DNA from: Acheta domesticus
Taxonomy: Eukaryota; Arthropoda; Insecta; Orthoptera; Gryllidae
Length of the DNA: 64,000 nt
NCBI GenBank assembly: GCA_031308135.1
Contig: JAHLJT010000631.1
Location: forward strand, 7,941,286-8,005,285
Direction of reading: 5' to 3'
Position 1 is the stretch's first letter. Each line of letters opens with the position of its first letter. Shown here piece by piece: positions 43,690 through 55,509 of the stretch. The translations under genes and the position numbers were made by a program. Under the pieces are notes generated by a model. The model was not told where the DNA came from. It worked only from the letters and a program-made list of their open reading frames with translations, and ran no database searches.

Positions 43690-44190
43690 CAGAAGTAAAT
43701 CATCGATTTCATTACCTCCAAAACTGGAAACTTCGCGTTCATCATTTCTGGATCCTTCGTACCTCCTTTCTCGGCGATCTTCCTCGTCCTCACCCCATCC
43801 TCCCGCCCCCGTCGTCGTCGCCAGAGACTCGAACCCCGCGCGGACCGATAAAACAGGGGGCTTAACTTTACTTAGAAGAGCGCGAATTATGGTGGCAATA
43901 ATAAACGACAGCTTAAGGGCTTTGGCACGCGCCCCCAGTGGAGGGGCGTTTGGAGGGAGAGAGGGAGGGAAGAGGGGACTTTGGGAGGGGAAGTGGCGGG
44001 GGCTGTCCCTTGCCAGCGCGCGCCGCCAAGTTTACAGAGCCTGCCCCTCGCCAATTAAAACGGAAGGTTCGTAAACTGCTGCACAAACCCGCGCTTCCCC
44101 TCTTGCTGCCCCCACCGCCCGTGTCCCACCGCCGCCACCACACCGCCACCGCGGCGGCCCGCGCAGCTGGGCGCCACACACAGTTCCCGA
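43690..44190. promoter_or_regulatory. GC-rich island with AT-rich motifs
   Basis: Includes gcgcgaattatggtggcaat, aataataaacgacagcttaa and ctcgccaattaaaacggaag between GC-rich stretches. Homeodomain-type cores in a CpG-rich context make this one of the better enhancer candidates. No ORF is supported. Confidence 0.35.
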
Positions 44191-44269
44191 ATAAGCTGAT
44201 GGACGGGCACACCAAAAACAGAAACATGCAAACGAAAGAAAACATTTTCTCTGTGATTCTTTTTTTTAC

Positions 44270-45400
44270 TTAAGGGAGACACTAATCACTTTACAGCATG
44301 GAACTGTTAATTGGCTATGATAACCATTATAAAATATAATGAATATACTATTTTGCAGGGTGGAGCTCCATCGAGCATGAGCAGAAATTCCTGTCCATTT
44401 CCCTCTCTTCAATCACAGGCCATACGTACGGTCGAAGCATCTCCAAGTATCATTCACCATTCATGGTGTCGCCCAGCACGTATGGACCGATTAATATGGT
44501 AATCGTTATTCCACACCTGACTATTACTTTTCGCCGTGATATCATTTTTTCTACCGTTAAATGTAACGTAGTAACCAAATGGTACACCCTAACAATGTAT
44601 TCGATGATAATAAAACGTTACTTTGTTGTTTACTTTATGAACTATTCATTGTTACAAATAGGTGTTGACTTTACAACCACTTTACAACCACTTTACAACC
44701 ACTCTGTACTGTAGTTTTAACTTCTTGAAACTACATAATATCAGAAAGGGATAAACGCTTTTGCAATTTTAGTACTTCGTGGGTAAATGGGCAATAGTGG
44801 TACACGTTACATTGGAGAATCTTATACCACAGCAACGTTGAAAGTAACCAAAATCTTTGTGAACAATTAATACCAATGATGCCAGCATTTTTGATTGGTT
44901 TTACTCCCTTTCATGCGAGCATTGTTTTTATTTTTTATTGAATATCCAGAGCTTTTGTTGTTTGGGCTCACTGTGCAGTGCCCCAGGGCCAGTCTGGTGC
45001 ATCTGCCTCCCACGCCCATTTGTCCGCCTTCACGCTGTCCGCAAGCCAACCTCGGGTGCGAGTATTTACTTTTGAGGAGCTGCTAAAGCAAATGGGCAAA
45101 TAAAACACGTGCGAAATGAACTGCGAAATGGCGGCGATTCAAAAAGTTGTACTACGTGAATAGGTAGTTTGGTTAAGTTAGTTCAGCAAAGAAGAAGAAA
45201 TTATACTGTCGGTTTGACTCGTTTCGCTAGCGTATTAACACGTCGACAGCTAGATTCCAGCCTTCCGCCGACGAGATTAACACAAAAACATTTCTGAGTT
45301 CTAACAAAGTAAACCTTCCACTGCATTTTACACCAAAATACAGATACAGAAATTAAATAAACGCATTACGCACGTGTTTTACAAATCCATAACGGCTGAG
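44270..45400. other. Mostly AT-rich, short tandem only
   Basis: Three copies of actttacaacc lie at about 44668-44702. Nothing else recognised. Confidence 0.55.
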
Positions 45401-45404
45401 AAGG

Positions 45405-45866
45405 CTCAAAGATAGATTGCTATTGTCTCCGCAGGTCTCTGACAGGGAGATCCTCAGGTTCGCGTTCCGACAGTAGCAGTTTTTCTACATAGCGAGGTCG
45501 AATTCCTCAGCGGTTAGACGGAGAATTTTAGAGACCGGCTGCTCTGACCCGTAATCTATCGTGGTTTCTCCGATCAATGCAAGGCGAACGCCGAAGAAGT
45601 ACAACGCACACGGGCCACGGAGATCGCACGATCTTTTCTTGCACCATCTTTGATCTCTCCTCTCCCTTTACACTGAAACACGTATTGGCAGACCAGTCGG
45701 AAGCTCCGAAGTTACTCTCAGTGGGGTAGTGCTCCGCTGAGGGAGATTCCTCGAGAGGGAAACCCTGTCCCGCAAGTTGGCGATAGTTTCAGCGGAGGAG
45801 CCGACGGACCCCACGTTCCAACGGAGAGGGGAACACCGTCGCTTTACCCCCATACAACAGTCACTT
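45405..45866 (+). mobile_element. SINE-A copy 6
   Basis: A diverged full-length copy with a tRNA-like head (gctcaaagatag, caggttcgcgttccgac). The body is recognisable (gctgctctgaccc, caaggcgaacgccg). Its tail abuts copy 7. Confidence 0.7.
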
Positions 45867-45867
45867 A

Positions 45868-46293
45868 AGCGGCAGGTCGAATTCAGTCGCTGTCTGGAGA
45901 AGAATTCTTGCAGCCAACTGCTCTGATCGGTAGTTTTCCGTGGTTTCTCCGATCAACACCAGGCGAATGCCGGAGCAGTACCCTAACGAAAGGATCGCGC
46001 GCGATCTTTCCTACCTCTTCTTTGTCCTGTCCTATTCTCGCCCCTTACACACACTTACACTAACGTGCACTACAATACCACACATACCGGGAGACCGGTC
46101 GGGAGCTTAGAGTTTGTCCCGCTGGTGGGCGATATCTGGTAGGGAAAAACACCGCCAGTCGACGGTAGGTCGGCGCCGGATTTCGCCATCCAGCGGGGGA
46201 AAACTACCGCCACTTCCCAATGAAAAACATTCACTACACTTACGGGACCAATGACGACAGCACTTGACGTGCCCGGAGACCGTAAATAATCAA
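45868..46293 (+). mobile_element. SINE-A copy 7
   Basis: A 5'-truncated copy starting at ggcaggtcgaattcagtcgc, with a well preserved body and tail (ctacacttacgggaccaatg). Head-to-tail with copy 6. Confidence 0.82.
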
Positions 46294-46299
46294 TCTACT

Positions 46300-48055
46300 A
46301 ATATATAAGCTTCAGTTCTTTCTCTAGCATATTCTCGCTCCTCGCATGTCACTTCGACCGTGTCTTGGCACAGCACTCACACGTCCCCATGGCGCGCCGC
46401 CCGGACAAAGCAGATCGGATGCTGAGGGGATGGGGACGCCAGCTTCATTAGGTTATACTTTGACACACATTGTTTAGGCGAATAATGTTTCCTGGGATTT
46501 CGGTTTTCCAACATTGTGTGAAGTGAGTTAATGCTAGTCGAAATATGGTTTCGACTATATATTTTAAGGACTATCAACATATGGCTAGAGTATTTGAACA
46601 CGTTTATATCAGACCCACAGGTTTTCGTTCTAATGTTCTCCAATATTTGGAATATTTTCTATGAAGTGCTACTCAGTAGTTTTAGAAATTTAACAAAGTA
46701 TTTTATAATCTTGAACCAAGAGACAATTTTTGAATTCCATTAAGACAGTTCAGACTAAATGGTAATCGGATCTCAGTACTATTGTGTTGCAGGGACAAAG
46801 GAATCATCAAAATAAGAATTATTATATTCTGGAATATCATGAAGAGATGGAGAAACAAATATTTTCTAAGCAGTTTTATAACGACCAAATAAACAAATTA
46901 AAAAAACAAACAACAACACTGTTTTGATGTGTATGAAAATTCCTTCGTGCGAATAGTCTACCTTTCTAATTTTAAGGGCAATATGAATACAGAATGCCTC
47001 ATTTAAATATTTCCAACAAGGTTTATGATAAAAAAATGGGTTAACAAGTATTTAGTTCTTATGTCTACTTCTCAACTCACCACTGGCAAACAACCCCACA
47101 ACCACCGAAACAAACTGTTTTCACAAATCATTCTTTTCTCGAGACAAGATTAGGATTCACACTGTCACGTTCTGAGAATAAATAAAAGCGAATAGATTTC
47201 TATTCGAGTATCTCCCCCAATTATATGAATTTTGGTTATATAATTATTTTCTAAAATTATTTACTTGAAAATGAAGAGAAAGTTTTTTAGTATATTATAA
47301 AATGATTTAGGTATTGTTGTTGACGACCTTTTTTAATGTCGTTTCATCCATCTAAAATCATGGGAATCCTAAGTACTGAAGGTTAAAAATTCACATGAGT
47401 AAATAATTATTTAAAATCCAAAGGGTGTTGAGCGTACTAATGTTGTGGAAGTTATTGATATCGTTGCACATTCATTGCTTCAAGACCAATTCTACAGACT
47501 TTCATTCTACATTCTACAGATCTCTCGGAAAGTTATTGTCAATCACCAAATGTTTGTATATTTCTCAGAATCGTATGAATAATGAAACAAGTGTAAGTTC
47601 GCTTACTCTATACTCGCAGTACTTACAAATTCCACGTGAAACAAACGTACAGAAATATTAAAAATTACTAGACACATTAGAGAACATTTCTTGTAAAAAA
47701 AGATTTTGTGTACTATACTTTATGCGTGATGTAAGGGTAAAGTCATTAAATATACGAGTGAAACTGCAAAATGTAAGTTAACACATATTTGAAGACTTGC
47801 GAATTGAGGAATTAATCAATGAGAGAATTTACAAATACAGTTTCAAACGTACACTTCAAATACTCAAATAAATTACAACCCTTCGTTATTTTCCTATTCT
47901 ACTGGTTTCGTTATCTAAAGGAATAGACAATATGACGAAAACATGCCACATTTCATGTCCTATGACAACACGAAAACGAGTTTTCTTTTTATGATTGTAA
48001 AATTCTACGTCGCAACACGCCCTTGTAACAACACGTTAAAAAAACATAACACCTC
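46300..48055. other. AT-rich, nothing recognised
   Basis: No gene, RNA gene or shared repeat seen. Confidence 0.55.
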
Positions 48056-48059
48056 GACC

Positions 48060-48250
48060 ACATATTAACGAAGTGGGTCCACGGACCGCCGGTTTAAAAA
48101 CGTCACAGACAAAACACGGCTATCCCCTCCCCCGCGCTCGGGCGCAGCAGCGGAGAGGAGAGTTTAGTCCCTGGGGTCAGCCGGCGCCACATCCAGCACG
48201 CACGAGGTGGAGCGCAGTGGGTCGGATCGCAGCACGGGAGCGGTGCAAAC
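48060..48250. promoter_or_regulatory. Small GC-rich island
   Basis: Contains ccccgcgctcgggcgcagca. No ORF with support. Composition-based call only. Confidence 0.2.
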
Positions 48251-48254
48251 TCTT

Positions 48255-49350
48255 TATTTATTTATTTACGTCAAAAACAGTTTAAAACTGTGTGTGACGA
48301 ACTATAGGGAGAAGTGAAATTTGTGCATATTTTCATAATTCTGTGATCTCTATCCTAAACCATATTCTAGTCGAATTTTGAATACAGAAAAAAGAGCGTT
48401 TTTTCAAGTTTTGTTGCCAAAAATATTCGCTCCTGTTTAATAAAATATATTTTCAAATGTAAATTAGCTATGAATTTGTGCCCTTAACCCTCATCATGTT
48501 TTTCATGAAAGAATAATACTTTTTTTCCGCTACATTATGGAAAACAACAATTTCAATAACTATATTTCCCACTGAAATTCAGAAGACGTGCACAAATAAT
48601 GAAGTTACATTTATGTCCAGAAGCAAAACAAGGGACCATCTTAGCATTTGCTCGAAGGATCAGGGAAACTGGACGAAAAACCTGATCGAGATTGGGGCCA
48701 TCAACCCAGAGTGAAGGCAATGACATCAATCTTGCCTCTTGCAAGGAAGTGATCACCCAGAAACTAACACCAAACTTAACAACCCGATAATTTAAGTCAG
48801 GGGGGGGGGGCTAAGACCAGGCGCGTGACGGATGGGCGTACATGTTTTTTGGGCCTTCCTTTTAATGCATGACTAATTGAGATGGGCTCACGAGCTACGC
48901 ATGTCCAAATCTGTGTAGAATGACCACGTACTACTTCAGCGTGTTGAATAGTGAGACCATTGTGTCCTACGGTAGCTACTTGTACTATAAACCTCAGTTG
49001 GGGGAGGGGTGGCGTAGTTGTAAGTAAAACAGGAATACATGCATTTGGGTACGGGAGATTAAGAACATACTTTCATCGGTTTAGAATAATTGAGAACCCT
49101 ATGGGTAAAAGCAGTAAATATAAACAGGATGTGGATCGTCTAATATTTGAATGTAGTATGCCGAGGCAGGAGAACAGAATATTTAAAATGAAATAAAATG
49201 AGCTTGTGAAAAGTGTCTAATTATCAAAGAAGAGTTTATTAAGTAAAATACATTTTATAAGTTTTATAAATGTAATTGACTTTGAGAAATTATGAGATTT
49301 AACATCGAGAACATATGTACTCGTAAATACGCATCCTACGCGACAACATG
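48255..49350. other. Unassigned sequence
   Basis: A stretch near 48290 (gtgacgaactatagggagaa) has a weak relative near 56456-56500 (tcatactatcgggagaagtg). Otherwise nothing recognised. Confidence 0.5.
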
Positions 49351-49353
49351 TAC

Positions 49354-49670
49354 AGTGAATTGAATGCCATCTTTTACGTGGCGAGACTCAGGCCATGGGG
49401 CCTGCTCTTCCATCTGACCACGCAAATTTTGCTACACTCCTTTCACCAACTAGCGGAAAGAAGGTATTACTTGTGCGACGAAACAGGCGATTAGAATATA
49501 GTTCAGAGGCATCATTTAGGCTTGAGGATATTTTATGTGCAGTAAATCTACTAACATGGGACACCCGGCTTTACTTACCCTCCGAAGGAAGGCGTACAAA
49601 GGTTTTTTTCGCCCTGAAACCCGCGGACTTGTGTGTAGCAGTCCGATACGCTAACCGCTACCATCGCCCA
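49354..49670 (-). mobile_element. SINE-B copy 3
   Basis: Minus orientation; the tail tgaattgaatgcc lies at left, then ggcctgctcttcc, aggcttgaggatattttat, and a head ending gctaaccgctaccatcgcc on the plus strand (A box region). The B box is deleted or altered: only ctgaaacccgcgg remains. Confidence 0.8.
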
Positions 49671-49851
49671 TACAGCGATTATCCTACCCTAGCATCACTG
49701 CCTCCCACTTGGCCTCCCTAAAGGCAATCCTCCCATTTCGAAGCATGTTTCGCGAAGGTCAACTTTCGCCCACCATAGAATTTGGACCTCCATCCTCTTC
49801 AACCGTCACCCACGCGAATCCACTCCCTCCACGGAAAACTGATTTTACAAA

Positions 49852-50259
49852 TAGACGGTGTTATGCATCAACCGCCTACGCGAGATCATACAAGTTTTGA
49901 GATAATCGTGTTCAAAGGTTTTATTACATTTTCAGCTCTAAAACTGTAATTTAATTATTTCATTCATTGAGGCGCCAAACTACACAAACATGAGTGGAAT
50001 ATCTGGCGCTTACCTGCATAATGTGAAATTAAGAACAGCAGATTTGAAGATCTAGGTTTATAACTGGTTGTTGCGAAACAAAAAAATCCCTGATGTGACT
50101 GAAGGCGTTTACAGTTTTCATTAATTATAAGGCTATTTTTGCAGATGTGGCGCCAAAAGTTTGTGTACACTTAGAACATGGTCCAATGCAACGGATGGCG
50201 TCCATATCTCATTTTTTTCAAAAATGGCGCTTAGCCGTGTTGATGCATAACACCGTCTA
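49852..50259. repeat. Perfect 21-bp inverted repeats 366 bp apart
   Basis: tagacggtgttatgcatcaa plus c at 49852-49872 is exactly inverted at 50239-50259. A second weaker inverted pair (ggcgccaaactacacaaac and gtttgtgtacac-like) lies inside. This may be a small DNA element. Confidence 0.6.
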
Positions 50260-50264
50260 AATGC

Positions 50265-50590
50265 AGGGGCAGGCGTGGCGTGGCACATTCGCCTGATGAT
50301 GTCCCAATAACCAAAGATTCGTGTGCAGCGCACGAGAAAGCGCGAACTACTGCGCGGCGCGCGACGGTGTGGCGTGGAGGAGGAGCGCGGGGGGTGGGGG
50401 ATGGGCGACACAGGCTGCGCATGCGCGATAGCGACCGCCCACCTGCGCCTGTTAATCCCTGGACGGCCGACGCCCCCCCCCCCATCCTCGGCGCCGGCCA
50501 CTTCACGTTGAGCGAAAGCTGTCCCCCGGCGCTCTCCTCAACCGTCACCTTTCTTTTCACGTCTTTCGGAACCAATGAAATGCGAGAAAA
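50265..50590. promoter_or_regulatory. CpG island with NRF-1-like site
   Basis: CpG-rich; contains ctgcgcatgcgcgatagc (NRF-1-like palindrome) and a C-run near 50475. Open frames on both strands are not supported by domains or splice sites. Candidate promoter. Confidence 0.3.
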
Positions 50591-50599
50591 ACAAATTGC

Positions 50600-51815
50600 A
50601 TCAAAAAGCCACAATGAACTAAATTTGGTTCTTATGGTCCAATTTAAACAGAAGTACTTTCTGGCTCTTTAGGACATCTTGATACTTTGAAGCAATGGAA
50701 ATATTTTCTGTTTTCTAAATTCTGGCGCCAGTATGTTAGAACTGTAATGGGGAGGCTTTGTAATGGACTCTACGCCTTCGGGCCTAGCAATTACGATTTA
50801 TATCCAACATTCGAAAAATTAGCTCATTAAATAAAATAAAACTAAGTATTGATTAGCGTAAACAGTGGCATTGCCATGGAAACTACATCATAGACATCCA
50901 ATAGGCGTCAATTTCACTGTTGTTTTGAGCAAGGGTTAACTAAATATTTCAATTATGTAATATCATCAGATAAATTCCTAATTCATAATGGGTTCCAGTT
51001 AATTACATATCAATTTTTTTCTAATGTTATTTATACGAAAGTAAAAAGTATATGTAACCAATGCCATTATATTGTCACATACAGAATATAATGCGTACCA
51101 TACAAATATATTTCTACCTAGAAATTATATTTTAAACAAACGAAATTTTCATTGCATGAGGTACTTTAAAGACAGCAGAAATATTTATGAAACGGAGATT
51201 TGTGTTTTCCTCAACTCTTATCTAGAGACAGTAAACTTGAATTTATCTAACGATACATAAAGAGGAATTCTTGGGGGTCAGCCAACAAAAACGGAATGAT
51301 GGCAATGATTTCACTATCGTCTATTTCGTCATTATTATTCATTAATGAGATCTTTTGAGTCAATACGAGGCAAAAATATTTTTAAATTCCGTAATAAGCT
51401 TTGCGGTAGGTTCTGTGCGTCCCAAAAACTCCAAAATGTATTTATCAATTATTAATATTTAGTTTTTAGAAACTTGTCACTAAGTTTGAGGACGTTTTGT
51501 TTGGGTACGCTTAGGGAGAGATGCAACAGAACATTGTTGCGAGTCTTGATTTTGGTTGCGATAGAACAGTACCTTATTCAAGAAGGTAATGCGGTAGTTC
51601 AAATTTAACTGTCAGAAAAATTTCGTAGTTTCGTTCATAACAATACTTTTATTTACTAAAAATCGGCCTCCAAAACGCATTGAATTGGCTTTTTTTAGAT
51701 ACAATTGGATATTGGAATATTTTACGAAACAAATCCAAGTATTATTTTTTAGGAAGTTTTAATTCATGAACTGAAAATTTTTTACAAGACTCATGAAGTA
51801 TTCACGCTACCGTTG
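50600..51815. other. AT-rich, nothing recognised
   Basis: No supported feature. Confidence 0.55.
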
Positions 51816-51821
51816 ATTTGA

Positions 51822-52186
51822 GATCGGCTGAAAATTGCTGCTCTGATCAGTAGTTGTCCGTGGTTTCTCTGATCAACACCAGGCGAATGCCGCAGCAGTA
51901 CTCTAAGAAATGGGCCAAGGACCGTGCGCGATATTTCCTTCCTCTTCCTTCATATCCTCACCTGTTACTTACACACACACTTACATGCATCACACTACCA
52001 CACATGCCGGGAGATCACTCGGGAGCCTAGAGCTTGTCCCGTTTGGGGCGGACCTGGCTGGGGATAATTCCCGCCAGCCGATGGGAAAGTCCAGCGAGGA
52101 AATATCACCGCCACCACCCGTGACAAAAAAACACCTTCAATACGCTTACGGGACTAATGTCCTTAGCAGTTGACACGCCCGGAAAC
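51822..52186 (+). mobile_element. SINE-A copy 8
   Basis: 5'-truncated; starts near gatcggctgaaaattgctgc. Body features: ccaggcgaatgccgcagcag, gccgggagatcactcgggag. Tail: cgcttacgggactaatgtcc. Confidence 0.8.
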
Positions 52187-52204
52187 ACTCCTCAATGGAG
52201 GGTT

Positions 52205-52442
52205 ATACTGCGATTTTTTTAACTTTTCCCCTCGAGGCCCGTCTTCACGATGGAATACGTCACGGTATTTCGCGTCTTTCTCAGTCTTGCCACTAGACAC
52301 CGCATGATCGCGATCGTATCAAGCAGTGCTTGTGATCATGCGACTTCTAGAGGCAGGGCGGAGAAAGACGCGAAATGCCGTGTGATATTCCATCGTGGCC
52401 TTAGTGGCTTGAGGGGCAGAGTTATAAAAATCGCACTATAAG
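52205..52442. mobile_element. Foldback MITE family F1, copy 3
   Basis: Outer ends tatactgcgattttttt and aaaaatcgcactata; inner tttcgcgtctttctcag and gagaaagacgcgaaat; centre aagcagtgcttgtgatcatg. About 238 bp, the best preserved copy. Both ends finish in TATA-like sequence, so a TA or TTATA target duplication is possible. Confidence 0.87.
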
Positions 52443-52497
52443 AGGTGGAGACGGCGTGGGCATGGCGAAGCGAATGGTAACGGGAAGGAAGGCGTGA

Positions 52498-52562
52498 CCG
52501 GCGCGGCGCGGCGCGGCGCGGCGCGGCGCGGCGCGGCGCGGAGCGGCGCGGAGCGGCGCGGC
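52498..52562. repeat. (GGCGC)n pentamer repeat
   Basis: About 13 units, mostly ggcgc with gagcg variants. Confidence 0.92.
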
Positions 52563-52563
52563 G

Positions 52564-52875
52564 ACTGGCGGCTAGACAGTGAGGGAGCGCACGGCCGGCG
52601 GGCGCTGCTGCGGCAGGCATCGGGCGATCTCCCCATCTCCCCGCGCGCACCGCAGCCGACGGATACTAATTACCTCCACGACAGCTCCCGTTATAAATAG
52701 CAGCGCCCGCTATATATCAAAACGAATTTCCTTTTAATTGATCGTCGGCCGCCGCCGTCACTTGAGCGAGCACGTCGCGCTCACGCTATCTTTGCATCTG
52801 CCGCCACCGCCGTCGCCCACCCGCCCCGCCCACTCGCCCACCGCACCGCCCCGGGCGACGGCGGGTAACTCATTT
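52564..52875. promoter_or_regulatory. GC-rich island with MEF2-like motifs
   Basis: Contains ggatactaattacctccacg, cccgttataaatagcagcgc and cgctatatatcaaaacg. Two MEF2/SRF-like AT cores and an ATTA core lie within 80 bp of CpG-rich sequence. Candidate enhancer or TATA promoter. Confidence 0.35.
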
Positions 52876-52877
52876 TC

Positions 52878-55115
52878 GACGGCGCAATTCAGCCTACAGT
52901 TGTTTCGTCCCTGTTCAGTTGAAAATTATAGACTAGAAGAGTCCTCGCGACGTGAAATAGTTTTTCTTTTAAGAAATATATTAACTGATCTGATCACACA
53001 AAGTTACATTAAAAAACATTACGCTACGTAATATAATGAATTCGTGTATTAAAGTAATATACGACGTATGCGTGCGTGAAATTGAAATACAAATTTCATT
53101 GCATTACATTACAAAATTTATTGTTGCGAAAAGGAAACAAACCTGACAGTTATTCAATGTCACCGGCTGCGATAGTTCAACGACGGCGCAATTTAGGCTA
53201 GATTGTTTCGTCCCTGTTCAGTTGAAAATTATAGACTAGAAGAGTCCTCGCGACGTGAAATAGTTTTTACTTTCCCGTATACGTACGTATACACGGAGTG
53301 ATATACGTAGTATAGGGAAAGTTATGTAATCCTGCGCGAAAAAATGGCCAATTTTCGGCGGAAAAAAATTAATTGCCGGGCCGTGAAAACGAATAAGTGG
53401 ATAAAACCAGTTGCTAAATTAGGAAAAAAAATCCTCTATCTCGTGGTGTGGTCAAAATCCATGATTTGTTGCTTCTTTATACTTAAAAATCGATTGACGG
53501 CATTCCGTCCGTCTGTCCGTCTGTGGTCAACGCTAGCGCCTAAACCGTTCGGTCGATTTTCTTCAAAATTGATATTCCCCAGTCGATCTGATTCTAGTCG
53601 AAGCTTTGTGATTTTGAAAAAGATTCTTTAAAATTTGGGGGTACTTTATATGAAGCCCCCCGGGGATTTTCAACATTTTCTCAAAAACGGCTCCAAATTT
53701 TTTCTTTGAATTTCTTGTATGAATAGAGGAAAATACACTTTTTAACATGGCATAGGTCCGATTTTCACGTACAGCTCTGAATTTTCGAAAATTGTGAAAG
53801 TTTGAATTTTTTTCGGCGTCTTTCTCCAACTACAAAATTGAAGATAGAGATTTTTTCTTGAAATAAAATTTGTTCTGCATATTAAGTTCTTTAATAAAGG
53901 TCATGTAAATGTTTATCACAATTTTGGTAGTTTTCGTGCAATATTGCGTGCAATGTGTGCAATTTTAAAAAATTACAAAAACAAAATTTTCTCAAAAACG
54001 GCTCCAAATTTTTTCTTTAAACTTTTGGTAGGGATAGTGGTAAATGTACTCTATCAATGACATAAAAGCCATTTTGGTCTATCGGTTGGTTTTTTCAAAA
54101 ATTACAAAAATGTAAATTTTTTTACTTGTCTCTCACGTCGTTAATATTTATATTATCGGCGATTTTTTCACATTATTATATTTACGAGTATATATGCTTT
54201 AAATAATGTCAAGTAAAGTTTCACGAAAACACTACCGTTTTCTGTGAAAAGTAGCTCAAATTTCGGCATTTTCAGAAATGCTCAAACGTCATTTTCTCGT
54301 ATATGGCTGCAATTTTTTTCTTGAAACTTTTGTAACGGATAGTGCTAATTACACTCATTAGTATAGCGTGAAGTTTAGTTTGAGTTTTTTTGTTTTTTTC
54401 AAAAATTATATAATGTACATTTTTTGAAAGATCTCTCACATCTTTAATATGCACATTATCCAGCAATTTGTAAAGATGATTATATTTGTGAGTGTAAGTG
54501 CTTCAAATAACTTCAAATAAAGTATTTTGAAAACTCAAAATTTTCTGTGAAAATGAGCTTCAAATTTCGCATTTTTAGTAGTGCTAAAACGCCATTTTCT
54601 CTTAAACGGCACATAATTTTTAAAAGAAAATTGCCATTTACGGCTTGGTTTTTGTGTTCTTTAATATTCTAAAATTAATGTTTCTGTTCTACCAATAGGT
54701 AACCGAAAAATTAAGAAAATGACAAAAAAATGTACTTTTGGCGATGATAGATGGAAGCTGGCAAGAAAGAGTATGTGGCAATTCCGAATAGCTAGCGAAG
54801 ACCCAGGAAAATAGAAAACTAATACGGGAAAGTCTGTGCCATTCTGTAGCACCACTAGTTCTTTTAAGAAATACATTAACTGATCTGATCACACAAAGTT
54901 ACATTAAAAACATTACGCTACATAATATAATGAATTCGTGTATTAAAGTAATATACGACGTATGCGTGCGTGAAATTGAAATACAAATTTTATTATGTCT
55001 AAATTTTATTACATTATATTACAAAATTTATTGTTGCGAAAAGGAAACAAACGTGACAGTTATTCAATGTCACCGGCCTGCGATAGCTCAACGACGGCGC
55101 AATTTAGGCTAGATT
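52878..55115. mobile_element. Composite element with direct terminal repeats
   Basis: A ~240-bp sequence at 52966-53204 recurs directly at 54861-55115 (ttaactgatctgatcacaca, ttattgttgcgaaaaggaaa, caatgtcaccggc). The second has a ~17-bp insertion. A separate ~90-bp block (cctgttcagttgaaaattat, agtcctcgcgacgtgaaata) occurs at 52878 and 53182. The interior is listed below. The repeats lack TG...CA ends, so an LTR element is not supported. Confidence 0.65.
53640..54630. repeat. Degenerate ~300-bp internal repeats (about four)
   Basis: Repeated landmarks are cattttctcaaaaacggctc with aattttttctttgaa, near 53670, 53988, 54290 and 54592; ttttttcaaaaatta recurs after two of them. The motif ccgtccgtctgtccgtctgt near 53506, followed by aaaccgttcggtcgattttc, is of a type common in arthropod repeats. 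Confidence 0.65.
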
Positions 55116-55127
55116 CAATTTAGGCTA

Positions 55128-55502
55128 GGGTTCAAGTCCCGACGGTCAACTGTTATTTACACAAGCTCGGTCGAACTGAATCACTGTCTGGAGGAGAATT
55201 CTCGCGGCTGGCTGTTCTCATCGACATTTTTCCGTAGTTCTCCGATGTATATTATTTATTTCCGAGAATGTTTATTATGAACTGCGTGCATTCTTTCTTC
55301 CTTGTCCCGTCCGCTTACCTTCTACTACACTTCGATGCACTACACTACCACACAGGAACTGAATGCTCGTCCCGGCTGGAGCGTTGCTCGTTCGAGGAGA
55401 TAACTGGGGAGGGAAAACACTGCACGTCCCCATCGCCCTCGGATGCAACTTTCGAAAGGGAGAGAAACACATCTTCCGAGATTTAACATTCACTACACTT
55501 GT
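55128..55502 (+). mobile_element. SINE-A copy 9 (most diverged)
   Basis: B box gggttcaagtcccgacgg, then aatcactgtctggaggagaa, and tail cattcactacacttgt. The middle is rearranged. It directly follows the composite element. Confidence 0.65.
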
Positions 55503-55509
55503 ACAATGT

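Noticed and set aside
50133..50614. Minus-strand ORFs of 122-127 codons
   Set aside because: They cover a CpG island with low stop frequency; no domain and no splice support.
53344..53631. 95-codon ORF with a phrase like AFRPSVRLWSTLAPKPFGRF
   Set aside because: The phrase translates a common arthropod repeat motif (ccgtccgtctgtccgtctgt) and is not a gene.
52878..55115. LTR retrotransposon
   Set aside because: The direct repeats lack TG...CA ends, no primer-binding site or polypurine tract was seen, and there is no gag or pol frame.
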